Virus record (IMG/VR): IMGVR_UViG_3300036985_004952
Coordinates: 1-35,367 of that record
Origin: a virus
Direction: 5' to 3' (one strand)
Length of the DNA stretch: 35,367 nucleotides
Position 1 is the first letter of the stretch. Each line of letters begins with the position of its first letter. Both the position numbers and the translations under genes were made by a program. Positions 14,412 through 21,832 of this stretch are shown piece after piece. The notes below the pieces were generated by a model. The model ran no database searches and had not been told where the DNA came from. It was given only the letters and a program-made list of their open reading frames with translations.

Positions 14412-14590
14412 TAATCGTATTGCTACTTTCCGCCTTCAGCACTTCCATCCTTCGATGCTTATGCTCCGTTGCCTTTACTCCGCAATCCCAAGTTATATTC
14501 CTCTATAATGTCTTAACTTCTTGTCTGCCAAAGACGGCCTACATATTAAAACTTCTTTCCTTGAAACTACTTCTCTGCGAAATATTTTTA
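14412..14590 (-). ncRNA. Candidate structured RNA between tail-tube gene and terminator
   Basis: About 180 nt with no open frame longer than roughly 35 codons from an ATG. On the minus strand it is purine-rich and richer in G+C than its surroundings (for example GCGGAGTAAAGGCAACGG, GTGCTGAAGGCGGAAAG). Local pairings visible by eye include AAGUUA with UAACUU (near 14517-14492), UUGC with GCAA around GGAGUAAAG (near 14483-14470), GUCU with AGAC (near 14536-14523), and GCUG with UAGC (near 14440-14422). It ends in the strong terminator at 14411-14383. No known RNA family was recognised. Confidence 0.45.
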
Positions 14591-14597
14591 TTAGAAA

Positions 14598-15164
14598 TTA
14601 AACTAATTTACTTTCTAAATATGCTTTTGTTGCTGCGTAACTTGTTACAAAGAAATCCGGTGCTAACAATTGCTCGCCGCCCATCGGTTGTGACAAAGTT
14701 ACATTATAACTATTGTCATCTCCAATCAATACACCGGTTGCTTTTGTTAATGCAGTAATTTCTAAACCTGCTGCTTCGCCATACAATTCAAATGTTCCAT
14801 TTGTTTTTTCAATTACAACAAACATATCATCTAATAATTTCAAGTTATCCCAAACATTTTTAGCGTCTTGGGTCTGTTGTTGAAATTTACCGGTAATTGT
14901 TTGCGTAAATGATTTGATGTTATTTTCGCCGGTTACTAATTCTTGCGATGCTCCTGCGCTTTTTGTTTTCGCACAGAATTTATACAAGTAATTGTAAGGC
15001 TGTAATCCAATTGCAGTAACAACACCTTCAACATCTTTTGTAAATCCACTATCTGTTAAATCAGATAGTGAACCTACATAAATATTTTTTGCTTTAATAC
15101 CGCCAACTGATTGTAAATCTTCGCAGGTAGCACATGCTAATCCGCTAACTATTCCACATGGCAT
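14598..15164 (-). CDS. Putative major tail tube protein
   Basis: 188 aa. Strand-rich with a central KSFTQTITGKFQQQTQDAKNVW and later MFVVIEKTNGTFELYGEAAGLE, then VTLSQPMGGEQLLAPDF. The size, the beta-rich pattern and the place directly after the major capsid gene fit a tail tube or capsid-associated structural protein. The N-terminus has four cysteines in 15 residues region (MPCGIVSGLACATC), echoing other Cys-rich virion proteins here. Gene ends before a candidate structured RNA and a strong terminator, as expected for a highly expressed virion gene. Confidence 0.62.
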   Translation of the reverse strand: MPCGIVSGLACATCEDLQSVGGIKAKNIYVGSLSDLTDSGFTKDVEGVVTAIGLQPYNYLYKFCAKTKSAGASQELVTGENNIKSFTQTITGKFQQQTQDAKNVWDNLKLLDDMFVVIEKTNGTFELYGEAAGLEITALTKATGVLIGDDNSYNVTLSQPMGGEQLLAPDFFVTSYAATKAYLESKLV

Positions 15165-15194
15165 ATCTTTATCTCCTTTTTTTTAAATTAATAA

Positions 15195-16169
15195 TTATGA
15201 TAATGCAATTACAGATAATTCTCCGTAAACATATTGCGTTCCCATTTTAAATTCTGCATCAATGTAATTCATTTTATCTTGCTTTACATAGTAGAAATCT
15301 AATGTGTTAGTATCAGAAATTGCATCCGTACCAATTACTAAATTTTGATTGTATGTATAAACCGCACGATGTGTATGATTTAAGCTATTTGCAGAAATAA
15401 TTTGTGACCATCTTGATTTTTTGTAAACCACAATGCCTCTAAACATTAACATTCTTGCACCTGCTTCAATCATATCCCATGACTTATCGCCGCAGCATGC
15501 ATCTTCTCTACATGTTAAATAGTTATTGTATAACTCACGAGTCAATGCAAAGTATTTATCGCCCTCCGGCATTTGGTCTAATAAATCAGAAGCTGCATCG
15601 TACATCGCGCGCATTGTATCTAATGCTGTGCAATCTACTAATGTAGTTGGGATTGTAACTTTCTCAATTTCGTATGCGTTTGCACCGGCAACCAATCTTG
15701 TCCAAATACCATTACATGAAGCCAATGTATCGTTCGTTGAATTTACATCTCCAAACCATGCGATGTCATAAACATCTAAACGCAATGCGTTTTTAACTTT
15801 GTCTAAAATATAACTTTCAACTTCAGTACCGGTTAAATCAGTTAATGCGTTTCCGGTCTTTAACCATTCTTCCATGAATGTGTTTGCTAAATTTTTAGCA
15901 CATTGATTTAAATTTACTTTCAAATCACAAACAGCAAGTTCTTTGTCAAATACATTGACTACATTTCCTGCAACATCGCGACCACATCCAACATCCGGTC
16001 TAACTACGCCCGAAAGAATATTATCTAATGCTAATTGTCTTTTTGATTTGATATCTAATATAATACGGAATTCGCTTGTCAATTCCGGTGTGTTGAATGT
16101 TGGAATTACCAACACTTCGTTCGCTTGTTGTCCGCACCAAGCGACATCTACATTTAATACATCTGCCAT
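15195..16169 (-). CDS. Major capsid protein
   Basis: 324 aa, the usual HK97-fold size. The evidence is position directly after the ClpP-like protease/scaffold gene and features such as the E-loop-like N-terminal half, the long spine helix region ALDTMRAMYDAASDLLDQM, and YVYGELSVIALS at the C-terminus typical of the last beta strand of the P domain. About nine cysteines are present, including CREDACCGD (about residues 228-236), many for a cytoplasm-assembled capsid. A poly-T tract lies just upstream of the start and the protease stop is 25 nt above. Confidence 0.82.
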   Translation of the reverse strand: MADVLNVDVAWCGQQANEVLVIPTFNTPELTSEFRIILDIKSKRQLALDNILSGVVRPDVGCGRDVAGNVVNVFDKELAVCDLKVNLNQCAKNLANTFMEEWLKTGNALTDLTGTEVESYILDKVKNALRLDVYDIAWFGDVNSTNDTLASCNGIWTRLVAGANAYEIEKVTIPTTLVDCTALDTMRAMYDAASDLLDQMPEGDKYFALTRELYNNYLTCREDACCGDKSWDMIEAGARMLMFRGIVVYKKSRWSQIISANSLNHTHRAVYTYNQNLVIGTDAISDTNTLDFYYVKQDKMNYIDAEFKMGTQYVYGELSVIALS

Positions 16170-16194
16170 TTTATTTTTTTTTTATGTTTTTAAA

Positions 16195-17307
16195 TTATTT
16201 GTAATCGTTTCTTTTCTTTTCTGCAAAGCTATCAAATGCAGAAATACTTTTTTTATTGTGTGCCGGTGCCTTATCTGTAATAGATACGCCTGCATTTGTG
16301 ATTGTTGATTTTAATGCTTTAAATTCTTTTTCCATTTTGGCTTTGAATTCTGCGCTTGCTGTTTCAACAATTTCTTTTTCTTCTTTTAATGCTGTAATCT
16401 CTGCAACTAATGCTTCAACTTGCGCAGTTAATTCTGCAACCTTTGCTTCTGCTTCTGTTGGCTCTGTTGGCTCTGTTGGTGCCGCTGCTTCAATATCGCG
16501 TATTTCAATAATTACGCCTGCTGCATCTACAACAATAATCTTTCCTGCTGCTAATGCATGTTCGCCCTCCGGCGCATGCTCTTGCATAGCTTCATCAAGA
16601 TATGCTTCTTTGCCTACTTCTAATTCGCCCTCTCCGTAAACAATTGTCATTCCATCTGCTAATGGTTCAACAAAGTTTTTTGGCTCTGTGCCGGTTAATG
16701 CTTCTTCTATTGCTTTGAATGCAGAAGCTAACTTTGCATTGAAGCCGATATTATTTTTTTTCATGTTTATATTTGGATTAAAATTTCCGAATGCTGCTAC
16801 CGGCATTCTAACCGCATCTACAAATCCTAAAGATTTTGCTTCTTGCGGTGTCATGTAGGTTGTCTTGTCCATTAATACTTTAATTTCCTCAACACTTCTG
16901 CCGGTTTTGTTTGAATAATTTTGTGCAAGGATTGCATCAATTTGTTTTAATGCTTCTGCTGTGCTTTCAATTTCACTTGCTGTGCCTTGCGCGCCGCCGC
17001 TTGCATTGTGTATCATGTATTGCGCTGTTTCTGACATCTCAACATATCCTGCTGATGATGCAATTAATGTAGCGATGCTTCCACAAAATCCATGAATGTA
17101 TGCAGTAACTTTTATGCCGGCATCTTTCAAATCATTATAGATTGAAAATCCTTCATAAACGCTTCCGCCGCGCGAATTTATAATTAATTTTAACTCTGCT
17201 GCGTTTGCTTTCTTTGCAGCATCAATTTGACTGCGAACATACTCGGCTGAAATTTCGCCTTTGTCTGTACCGATATCTTTATTGATTAGTAAATTATAAA
17301 TTTCCAT
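16195..17307 (-). CDS. ClpP-like head maturation protease fused to scaffold domain
   Basis: 370 aa. Residues 1-170 are a ClpP-like (S14) protease with the catalytic triad Ser77 (GFCGSIAT), His100 (YMIHNASGG) and Asp147 (VLMDKTTYMT). Residues 215-272 form a small beta module (ADGMTIVYGEGELEVGKEAY). Then a Pro-Thr-Glu linker and a long coiled coil (AEAKVAELTAQVEALVAEI) act as scaffold. Proteases of this type degrade the scaffold and trim capsid protein during prohead maturation, so fusion of protease and scaffold is functional. An A-rich leader precedes the ATG. Confidence 0.88.
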   Translation of the reverse strand: MEIYNLLINKDIGTDKGEISAEYVRSQIDAAKKANAAELKLIINSRGGSVYEGFSIYNDLKDAGIKVTAYIHGFCGSIATLIASSAGYVEMSETAQYMIHNASGGAQGTASEIESTAEALKQIDAILAQNYSNKTGRSVEEIKVLMDKTTYMTPQEAKSLGFVDAVRMPVAAFGNFNPNINMKKNNIGFNAKLASAFKAIEEALTGTEPKNFVEPLADGMTIVYGEGELEVGKEAYLDEAMQEHAPEGEHALAAGKIIVVDAAGVIIEIRDIEAAAPTEPTEPTEAEAKVAELTAQVEALVAEITALKEEKEIVETASAEFKAKMEKEFKALKSTITNAGVSITDKAPAHNKKSISAFDSFAEKKRNDYK

Positions 17308-17357
17308 AAAACAAAAATAGAATTAATGTTAAATGGTTTTTTGTAAAGTTTTTACAA

Positions 17358-17612
17358 TTAAATTTTTTTTATAATATAGATAATCGCATGTATGCTCTTG
17401 CTATATTTTTCAGCTAAATCAGAATAGACCATCATTAATGGCTTTTTGTTGCGGCCCTTAATATTTTTTTGTTCTTCATATTCGCATTTAATTAAATATC
17501 GTTCCATATCGCCGGTTGTTAATGCGCATTTTTCTGCTAAATGATATGCAACTTCTTTGCATTCGCCAAAGGTTGTATCTATTCTTGTATAAAATTCTTT
17601 TTCAATATTCAT
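17358..17612 (-). CDS. Hypothetical protein, 84 aa
   Basis: Not recognised. Helical, with ECKEVAYHLAEKCALTTGDMERYLIKCEYEEQ and a C-terminal YSDLAEKYSKSIHAIIYIIKK that reads like a helix-turn-helix second half. A small DNA-binding protein is possible. It starts in ATGA overlap with the 39-aa basic gene and ends 50 nt above the protease start. The gap to the protease is AT-rich and has no convincing promoter. Confidence 0.65.
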   Translation of the reverse strand: MNIEKEFYTRIDTTFGECKEVAYHLAEKCALTTGDMERYLIKCEYEEQKNIKGRNKKPLMMVYSDLAEKYSKSIHAIIYIIKKI

Positions 17613-17728
17613 CTTCCTTGACCTTTATATTTTTTTGGTTGAAATTTTTTTGCTTTTGCTGCTCTACCGGTTTTTCTTTTGCCGAAATTAACTTTTATTT
17701 TCTGCGCTGTTGCTTTTGCCTTTGCCAT
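17609..17728 (-). CDS. Tiny basic protein, 39 aa
   Basis: An ATG-TGA frame beginning MAKAKATAQKIKVNFGKRKTG and ending KKYKGQGR, about 40% Lys+Arg. It overlaps the tape-measure stop (TAATG) and the next start (ATGA), so it fits perfectly between its neighbours. Lys-rich peptides ending K-K-Y-(R/K)-G-Q-G-(R/K) recur in virion gene clusters of Bacteroidota phages in my recollection. A nucleic-acid-binding or virion-associated role is likely but unproven. Length makes it easy to miss. Confidence 0.65.
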   Translation of the reverse strand: MAKAKATAQKIKVNFGKRKTGRAAKAKKFQPKKYKGQGR

Positions 17729-20346
17729 TATAATGATGTCGCTGTTTCTATTGCTTGTATTCTATTTTGTACGGATGTAATTTCTGAAACAGAAACTACT
17801 AAATTAAGATTCTTAATTGCTTCAACAACTCTGTCGCTTTCGTTTGATATGCTATTGGCACCAACCATGCCGCCATCTGCAAATCCCGGAACACCTATTC
17901 TTTTGAATGTCCTTGCGCCGCCTAATGCTGCCTGCTGATGCTGATTTAAAATCACTTCGCCGGTTTTTATTGTTGCTAATAAGTTATCTCCATTGCTGCG
18001 CTTAATTGGCATCCCCATGCCTTTGCTTATTTTGGTGCCGGATAATCCGCCGCCTGCAAATCCTTCAACCAATCCGCCCTCTGCAAAGGCCGGCGTAAAT
18101 TCTTGACCTTTAATTGCTGACAATTGAATTGCACCTTGTGCGGCGGCAACAATCATTGCAAAAAGATTTGGAAACGCTTTTATAACATTCAATGCGGTTG
18201 TTATAATTGTTTGAGCAATTGCATATCTTTTATCTGTTTCAAATTGTTTGCGTTTAATTTCGTTTTCTTGTCTTAAAGCATCTTTCTCAATTTGAATTTG
18301 CCTTGCATCTGCTTTCTCTTGCAGCTTTGCTTCTTGCGCATCGCCTTGCTCTTTAGTGATTAAACCTTTTGCAATATTATCTTTGATTGCGGTTAAATCT
18401 TTATTCAATTGGCTTTTTAATGCTTCGCTTTTTGCTTTTGTTGTTTGCTCTAATGTATTTAATTCTTTTTCTGCTGCGGCATTATTTGCATCTTGCAATG
18501 CACCCAAAACCATTTGGCTAACTTGCGCAACTTGTTCAGCGCGTTTTTGAAACCTTTCTAATCCTTCTTGTTCTGATTTTTGTGTAGCTGCATCAATTTC
18601 ATTTATGCTTTTAATTCCGTTTTCTGTAACTAAATTTTGATATGCGATTCGCATCTTTGCAATTTCTGCGGCGTTTGTTGTTGCGTTTGCGGTATCTGCT
18701 TCTAATAATGCGATTTGCTTATTCAAGGTATCTATTTGAATTGCATAAACTTCATCTGCATATCTTTGCTGCGCTGCTAATTTAGCATCTGCATTACCAT
18801 TCGCGGCATCCAATTCAACCATATATCTTGTCTTTGCATCTGCCATTAATTTATCATTGACATTTACAATATTTGTTTGCGCTTTTTGTCTTATTTCATT
18901 TTCGTTTGCTTCTAATTTTTTATTTTGCTCAATTTGCCCATCAATTTCCATAGTCTTTTTTTGAATGCGCAGCTTTGCAATTGCATCATCCAATTTTGTC
19001 AATTTATTATTTCTTAATGTTAAATCTACAATTTGTTCTTCTATGTTTGCTAATGCTTGTTGTCTTGCTTGCGTATCATATTGTTCTTGCGTGATTTTTT
19101 TATCAGCAAGATTTTGTTTTAATTTATTTAATCCTTCTGCGTATGCTTGCGCAGTATCTTCTTGTTCCGCTTTTAATGCATCTAATTCCCTTCTTGTTCT
19201 ATCTTCAATTGCTTTTTTTCTTGCATCTTCCCTTTTTTGCCTTTCTGCTGCGGCATCATCTTCTAATTGATTAACTCTATTTAAAATTCTTTCTTCAACT
19301 TCTGCACTCTGCGAAGCTATTTCAACCAATTTTAATTTCGCATCAACTTCTTTTTGTCTGATAGCATCTTTAGCTGTGCCATTATCTATTGCTAATTTTA
19401 ATTCACGCGCAGCAATTGCATATTCTTGTTTCGCAATACCTACTTTGCTCTCAAAATTTTTCCTTTCAATATCTCCTGCTTGATTTAATATTGCAATCCT
19501 TTCGGCATCTGTTTTTGTTCTGTCTTTTGAACTGATAATTAATTTTTTTACTTGCGCATCGCCGATTGCTTGTTGGACTTGCAAATCTCTTTCTGCATCT
19601 TCTAAATCTTGCGTAGCTTGCGCGAGGTTATAACTTTCTGATGCTGAATTTGCAATACCTTCGGCAAATCCACTAAAATCCCCCTGCAATAATTTACCAA
19701 GATTTCCAATGACACCTTCAAATGCGCCGGATATGCCGGCCAATCCTCTTTCAAAAAAATCAAATACTGCTTCAAACTTTTGCATGTAAACAAATAACGC
19801 ACCGAGCGCAGCAATTAGAATTCCTATTGGATTTGTTTTTAATTTGTTACCAAGTTTATCCAATCCAACACCGAAGATTGAAACGCCACCTAATGCTTCT
19901 TTGAACGCATCTTTATAATTACCTACATTCCGCACATTGTTTCCAATGGCTGCTTCTTGCTCTTTTAATGTGTCGGTTAATTTTTTTAGCTTTTCTGTTT
20001 GTGCTTTTGTTGGATTTTGAATGCGGATATATTCCGCAGTCATTTCCTTTAACAATGCGCGATTTTGAGCGATTGAATTATTATTAAAATTTATGCTATC
20101 CGTATTTCCTTTTTCGGCTGTTGTTAAATCATTTAACGCTTTCTGATTTGTTTTATACTGCGTATTCAATGCAGATAGCGAAGCGGTATTCTCGCGAATA
20201 GCTTTCTGCCCCTCTTTTGTGGTTGCATCTAATTTGCTTTGCTCGTTGCGTAATTCAACAATCCTTTTTTGTATATCTTCTTGCGATTGTTTTAATGCGC
20301 CATACTCAATGGACACATTATAAACAACTGATTTTTCATCTGCCAT
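17728..20346 (-). CDS. Tail tape measure protein
   Basis: 872 aa, the largest gene. Residues 1-140 are coiled coil, followed by hydrophobic helices near 170-190 (NPIGILIAALGALFVYM), then about 400 residues of coiled coil (RNEQSKLDATTKEGQKA and similar). A C-terminal membrane-active region (YAIAQTIITTALNVIKAFPNLFAMIVAAA) and the closing LLATIKTGEVILNQHQQAAL plus Gly-rich turns (AEGGLVEGFAGGG) are hallmarks of tape measures. It fixes tail length, roughly 0.15 nm per residue, so about 130 nm, and probably helps DNA cross the inner membrane. A long tail implies a siphovirus. Confidence 0.92.
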   Translation of the reverse strand: MADEKSVVYNVSIEYGALKQSQEDIQKRIVELRNEQSKLDATTKEGQKAIRENTASLSALNTQYKTNQKALNDLTTAEKGNTDSINFNNNSIAQNRALLKEMTAEYIRIQNPTKAQTEKLKKLTDTLKEQEAAIGNNVRNVGNYKDAFKEALGGVSIFGVGLDKLGNKLKTNPIGILIAALGALFVYMQKFEAVFDFFERGLAGISGAFEGVIGNLGKLLQGDFSGFAEGIANSASESYNLAQATQDLEDAERDLQVQQAIGDAQVKKLIISSKDRTKTDAERIAILNQAGDIERKNFESKVGIAKQEYAIAARELKLAIDNGTAKDAIRQKEVDAKLKLVEIASQSAEVEERILNRVNQLEDDAAAERQKREDARKKAIEDRTRRELDALKAEQEDTAQAYAEGLNKLKQNLADKKITQEQYDTQARQQALANIEEQIVDLTLRNNKLTKLDDAIAKLRIQKKTMEIDGQIEQNKKLEANENEIRQKAQTNIVNVNDKLMADAKTRYMVELDAANGNADAKLAAQQRYADEVYAIQIDTLNKQIALLEADTANATTNAAEIAKMRIAYQNLVTENGIKSINEIDAATQKSEQEGLERFQKRAEQVAQVSQMVLGALQDANNAAAEKELNTLEQTTKAKSEALKSQLNKDLTAIKDNIAKGLITKEQGDAQEAKLQEKADARQIQIEKDALRQENEIKRKQFETDKRYAIAQTIITTALNVIKAFPNLFAMIVAAAQGAIQLSAIKGQEFTPAFAEGGLVEGFAGGGLSGTKISKGMGMPIKRSNGDNLLATIKTGEVILNQHQQAALGGARTFKRIGVPGFADGGMVGANSISNESDRVVEAIKNLNLVVSVSEITSVQNRIQAIETATSL

Positions 20347-20352
20347 TTTTTA

Positions 20353-20610
20353 TTAACCTTCTAATGTTGTCCATTCACTATTAGCACCATTTTGTTTTGT
20401 TCTATTCTTTGCCCTGCCTAATGCCCATTTGATATGCCTTACATTCATTGATGTCATTTCATTAAATGGAATATTATGAAAAACTTTTTTGTTTTCATAA
20501 TCTACAAAACCAATTGTGTTTCCATAACTAATTATGTTTTCGTTTTGATTGTCTGAATTTCCTTCAAATTGCAAATGCTTTTTATACCTTACTTTATTTC
20601 CTCTTTTCAT
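20353..20610 (-). CDS. Small protein upstream of tape measure, possible chaperone extension, 85 aa
   Basis: Begins MKRGNKVRYKKHLQFEGNSDN and contains NIPFNEMTSMNVRHIKWAL. Basic N-terminus, then mixed strand and helix. Its reading frame stays open upstream to 20667, within the preceding small gene. Since paired overlapping frames just before a tape measure usually encode the tail assembly chaperones, it could be the frameshift extension. A plain separate gene from the ATG at 20610 with a 17-nt overlap is equally possible. Confidence 0.6.
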   Translation of the reverse strand: MKRGNKVRYKKHLQFEGNSDNQNENIISYGNTIGFVDYENKKVFHNIPFNEMTSMNVRHIKWALGRAKNRTKQNGANSEWTTLEG

Positions 20611-20779
20611 TTTCTTTTTCTTTAATGTTTTCACTTTCTTTTTCTTCTTCTGCAATATCATTTGCAAATGCTTTTAACGCATCTAATATTGCTTCGCATT
20701 CGCTTAATTTGAATGCTCCTTTTTGTACTGCCAAATCAAATGCACCATGCAAGATTTGTAATTGTTGAACTTTATCCAT
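20594..20779 (-). CDS. Small protein upstream of tape measure, possible tail chaperone, 61 aa
   Basis: Helical (LQILHGAFDLAVQKGAFKLSECEAILDALKAFANDIAEEE) with a Lys/Glu-rich end. The Leu/Ala helix-turn-helix pattern resembles a small assembly factor. It follows the tail-fibre gene and precedes the tape measure, where tail assembly chaperones are normally encoded. The 3' end is A-rich (AAAGAAAAAGAAA) and overlaps the next gene in the +1/-2 frame. A normal chaperone G protein is about twice as long, so this assignment is tentative. Confidence 0.6.
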   Translation of the reverse strand: MDKVQQLQILHGAFDLAVQKGAFKLSECEAILDALKAFANDIAEEEKESENIKEKENEKRK

Positions 20780-20795
20780 ATTTTTTTTTAATTAA

Positions 20796-21821
20796 TTACA
20801 TTGGAGAATGTGAGAATTTAACCCATGCGCCACTTTGATAACAACACAAATGATTTAATGTGGTATTGTATAATAGCAATCCATTTGCCGGTGTTGTAAT
20901 TGCATTGATTTGTGTGGTTGTTAATCTTGGTAACAATGCGCCTTTTGTTGTTGAAGACATGTGTAATTGAGCAGTCGCATCAATCGTTGTCAATCCAATA
21001 CCAACTGCGCCGCCTGCGGTTGTTGCAAGATACGCACTATTCGCATTTCTGAATGTACCACTAACATCAAATTTATATCCTGCTGATGTAATTCTATTTA
21101 CAACAACATCGCCGCCTTGCGGATTCAATGCAATGACACCAAAAATACTATCATCTGTTGAATTATAATTTTGAAACCATGCTGCGCCTGCGGTATTAAT
21201 ACCGGCATCTAAAACTTGCGTTTGAACTAAATTACCAAATCTTGAAACCCAATTGACCGGCGCGCCGCCGCCCGATGAAGATGGACTAATGCCTAAATTC
21301 GTATAAAATTTTGTACTCGCATTGCTAAATGTTTTTGTGCCGGTAATTGATTGCGTTCCTGCTAAAGAAACATAGTTTGCTAATGTGCTACTTAATGTAG
21401 TTGTTAAAACATAATTTGCCAACTGCGAAGATAAACTTCCGGTTGTAACATATCCTGCCAATGTTGAACTTAAAGAAGCATTCGTTACATAGTTTGCTAA
21501 TGTAGATGATAAACTTGCGCTTGTTACATAAGAAGATAATGTTGATGCTAAAGAAGCATTTGTAACATAATTTGCCAATGTGCCGGTAGTAACATATCCG
21601 GCCAATGTTGATGCTAAAGATGCATTTGTAACATACGAAGCCAATGTACTCGCTAACGAAGCATTTGTTACATATTGACTTAAATTTAATGCGGTCTGCA
21701 TAAAGGTTGCCATCTGATTTGGCGTAGCTTTTAAAGTTACGCCGCCCTGCACTAATGGAATTTGTTCTGTCCCACCTAATGCTGCGGCGTTTGTTAATTG
21801 TGATATTTTTTTCGTTGCCAT
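20796..21821 (-). CDS. Repeat-rich tail fibre protein
   Basis: 341 aa. Residues 50-149 consist of about eight units of a 13-residue repeat with the pattern YVTNASLxSTLAx, one unit shortened to nine residues. Such Tyr-Val-Thr repeats form beta-helical or trimeric fibre shafts. The rest carries Gly/Ser-rich segments (SSSGGGAPVNWVSRFG), AVGIGLTTIDATAQLHMSS and TTQINAITTPANGLLLYNTT, a head-like pattern common in Bacteroidota tail fibres and pyocin-like proteins. It probably binds the host surface. The start (MATKKISQLTNAAALGGTE) matches phage-fibre N-termini of the K-I-S-x-L type. Confidence 0.8.
   Translation of the reverse strand: MATKKISQLTNAAALGGTEQIPLVQGGVTLKATPNQMATFMQTALNLSQYVTNASLASTLASYVTNASLASTLAGYVTTGTLANYVTNASLASTLSSYVTSASLSSTLANYVTNASLSSTLAGYVTTGSLSSQLANYVLTTTLSSTLANYVSLAGTQSITGTKTFSNASTKFYTNLGISPSSSGGGAPVNWVSRFGNLVQTQVLDAGINTAGAAWFQNYNSTDDSIFGVIALNPQGGDVVVNRITSAGYKFDVSGTFRNANSAYLATTAGGAVGIGLTTIDATAQLHMSSTTKGALLPRLTTTQINAITTPANGLLLYNTTLNHLCCYQSGAWVKFSHSPM
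21375..21674 (-). repeat. Tandem 39-bp repeats in the tail-fibre gene
   Basis: About 300 bp coding residues 50-149 of the fibre. Units are 39 bp (13 residues, YVTNASLASTLAx), one 27 bp unit interrupts the series. Recombination between units could change shaft length. Third positions vary between units, so the array is old rather than freshly duplicated. Confidence 0.8.
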
Positions 21822-21832
21822 GTTATTTATTT

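Noticed and set aside
14412-14590. 5S rRNA-like or tRNA-like gene
   Set aside because: A GAAGUUAAG string resembles 5S rRNA, but the remaining conserved 5S positions and a closing end stem are absent; no cloverleaf either.
17312-17340. Promoter before the capsid protease (TATTTTTG box)
   Set aside because: No TTTG at proper distance upstream; box lies 4 nt from the start codon region.
19602-19814. Minus-strand 70-aa frame inside the tape measure
   Set aside because: Completely nested in the tape measure gene in another frame and has no family features.
21375-21674. CRISPR array
   Set aside because: The repeats are tandem 39-bp coding units of the tail fibre without unique spacers and with an unbroken frame.
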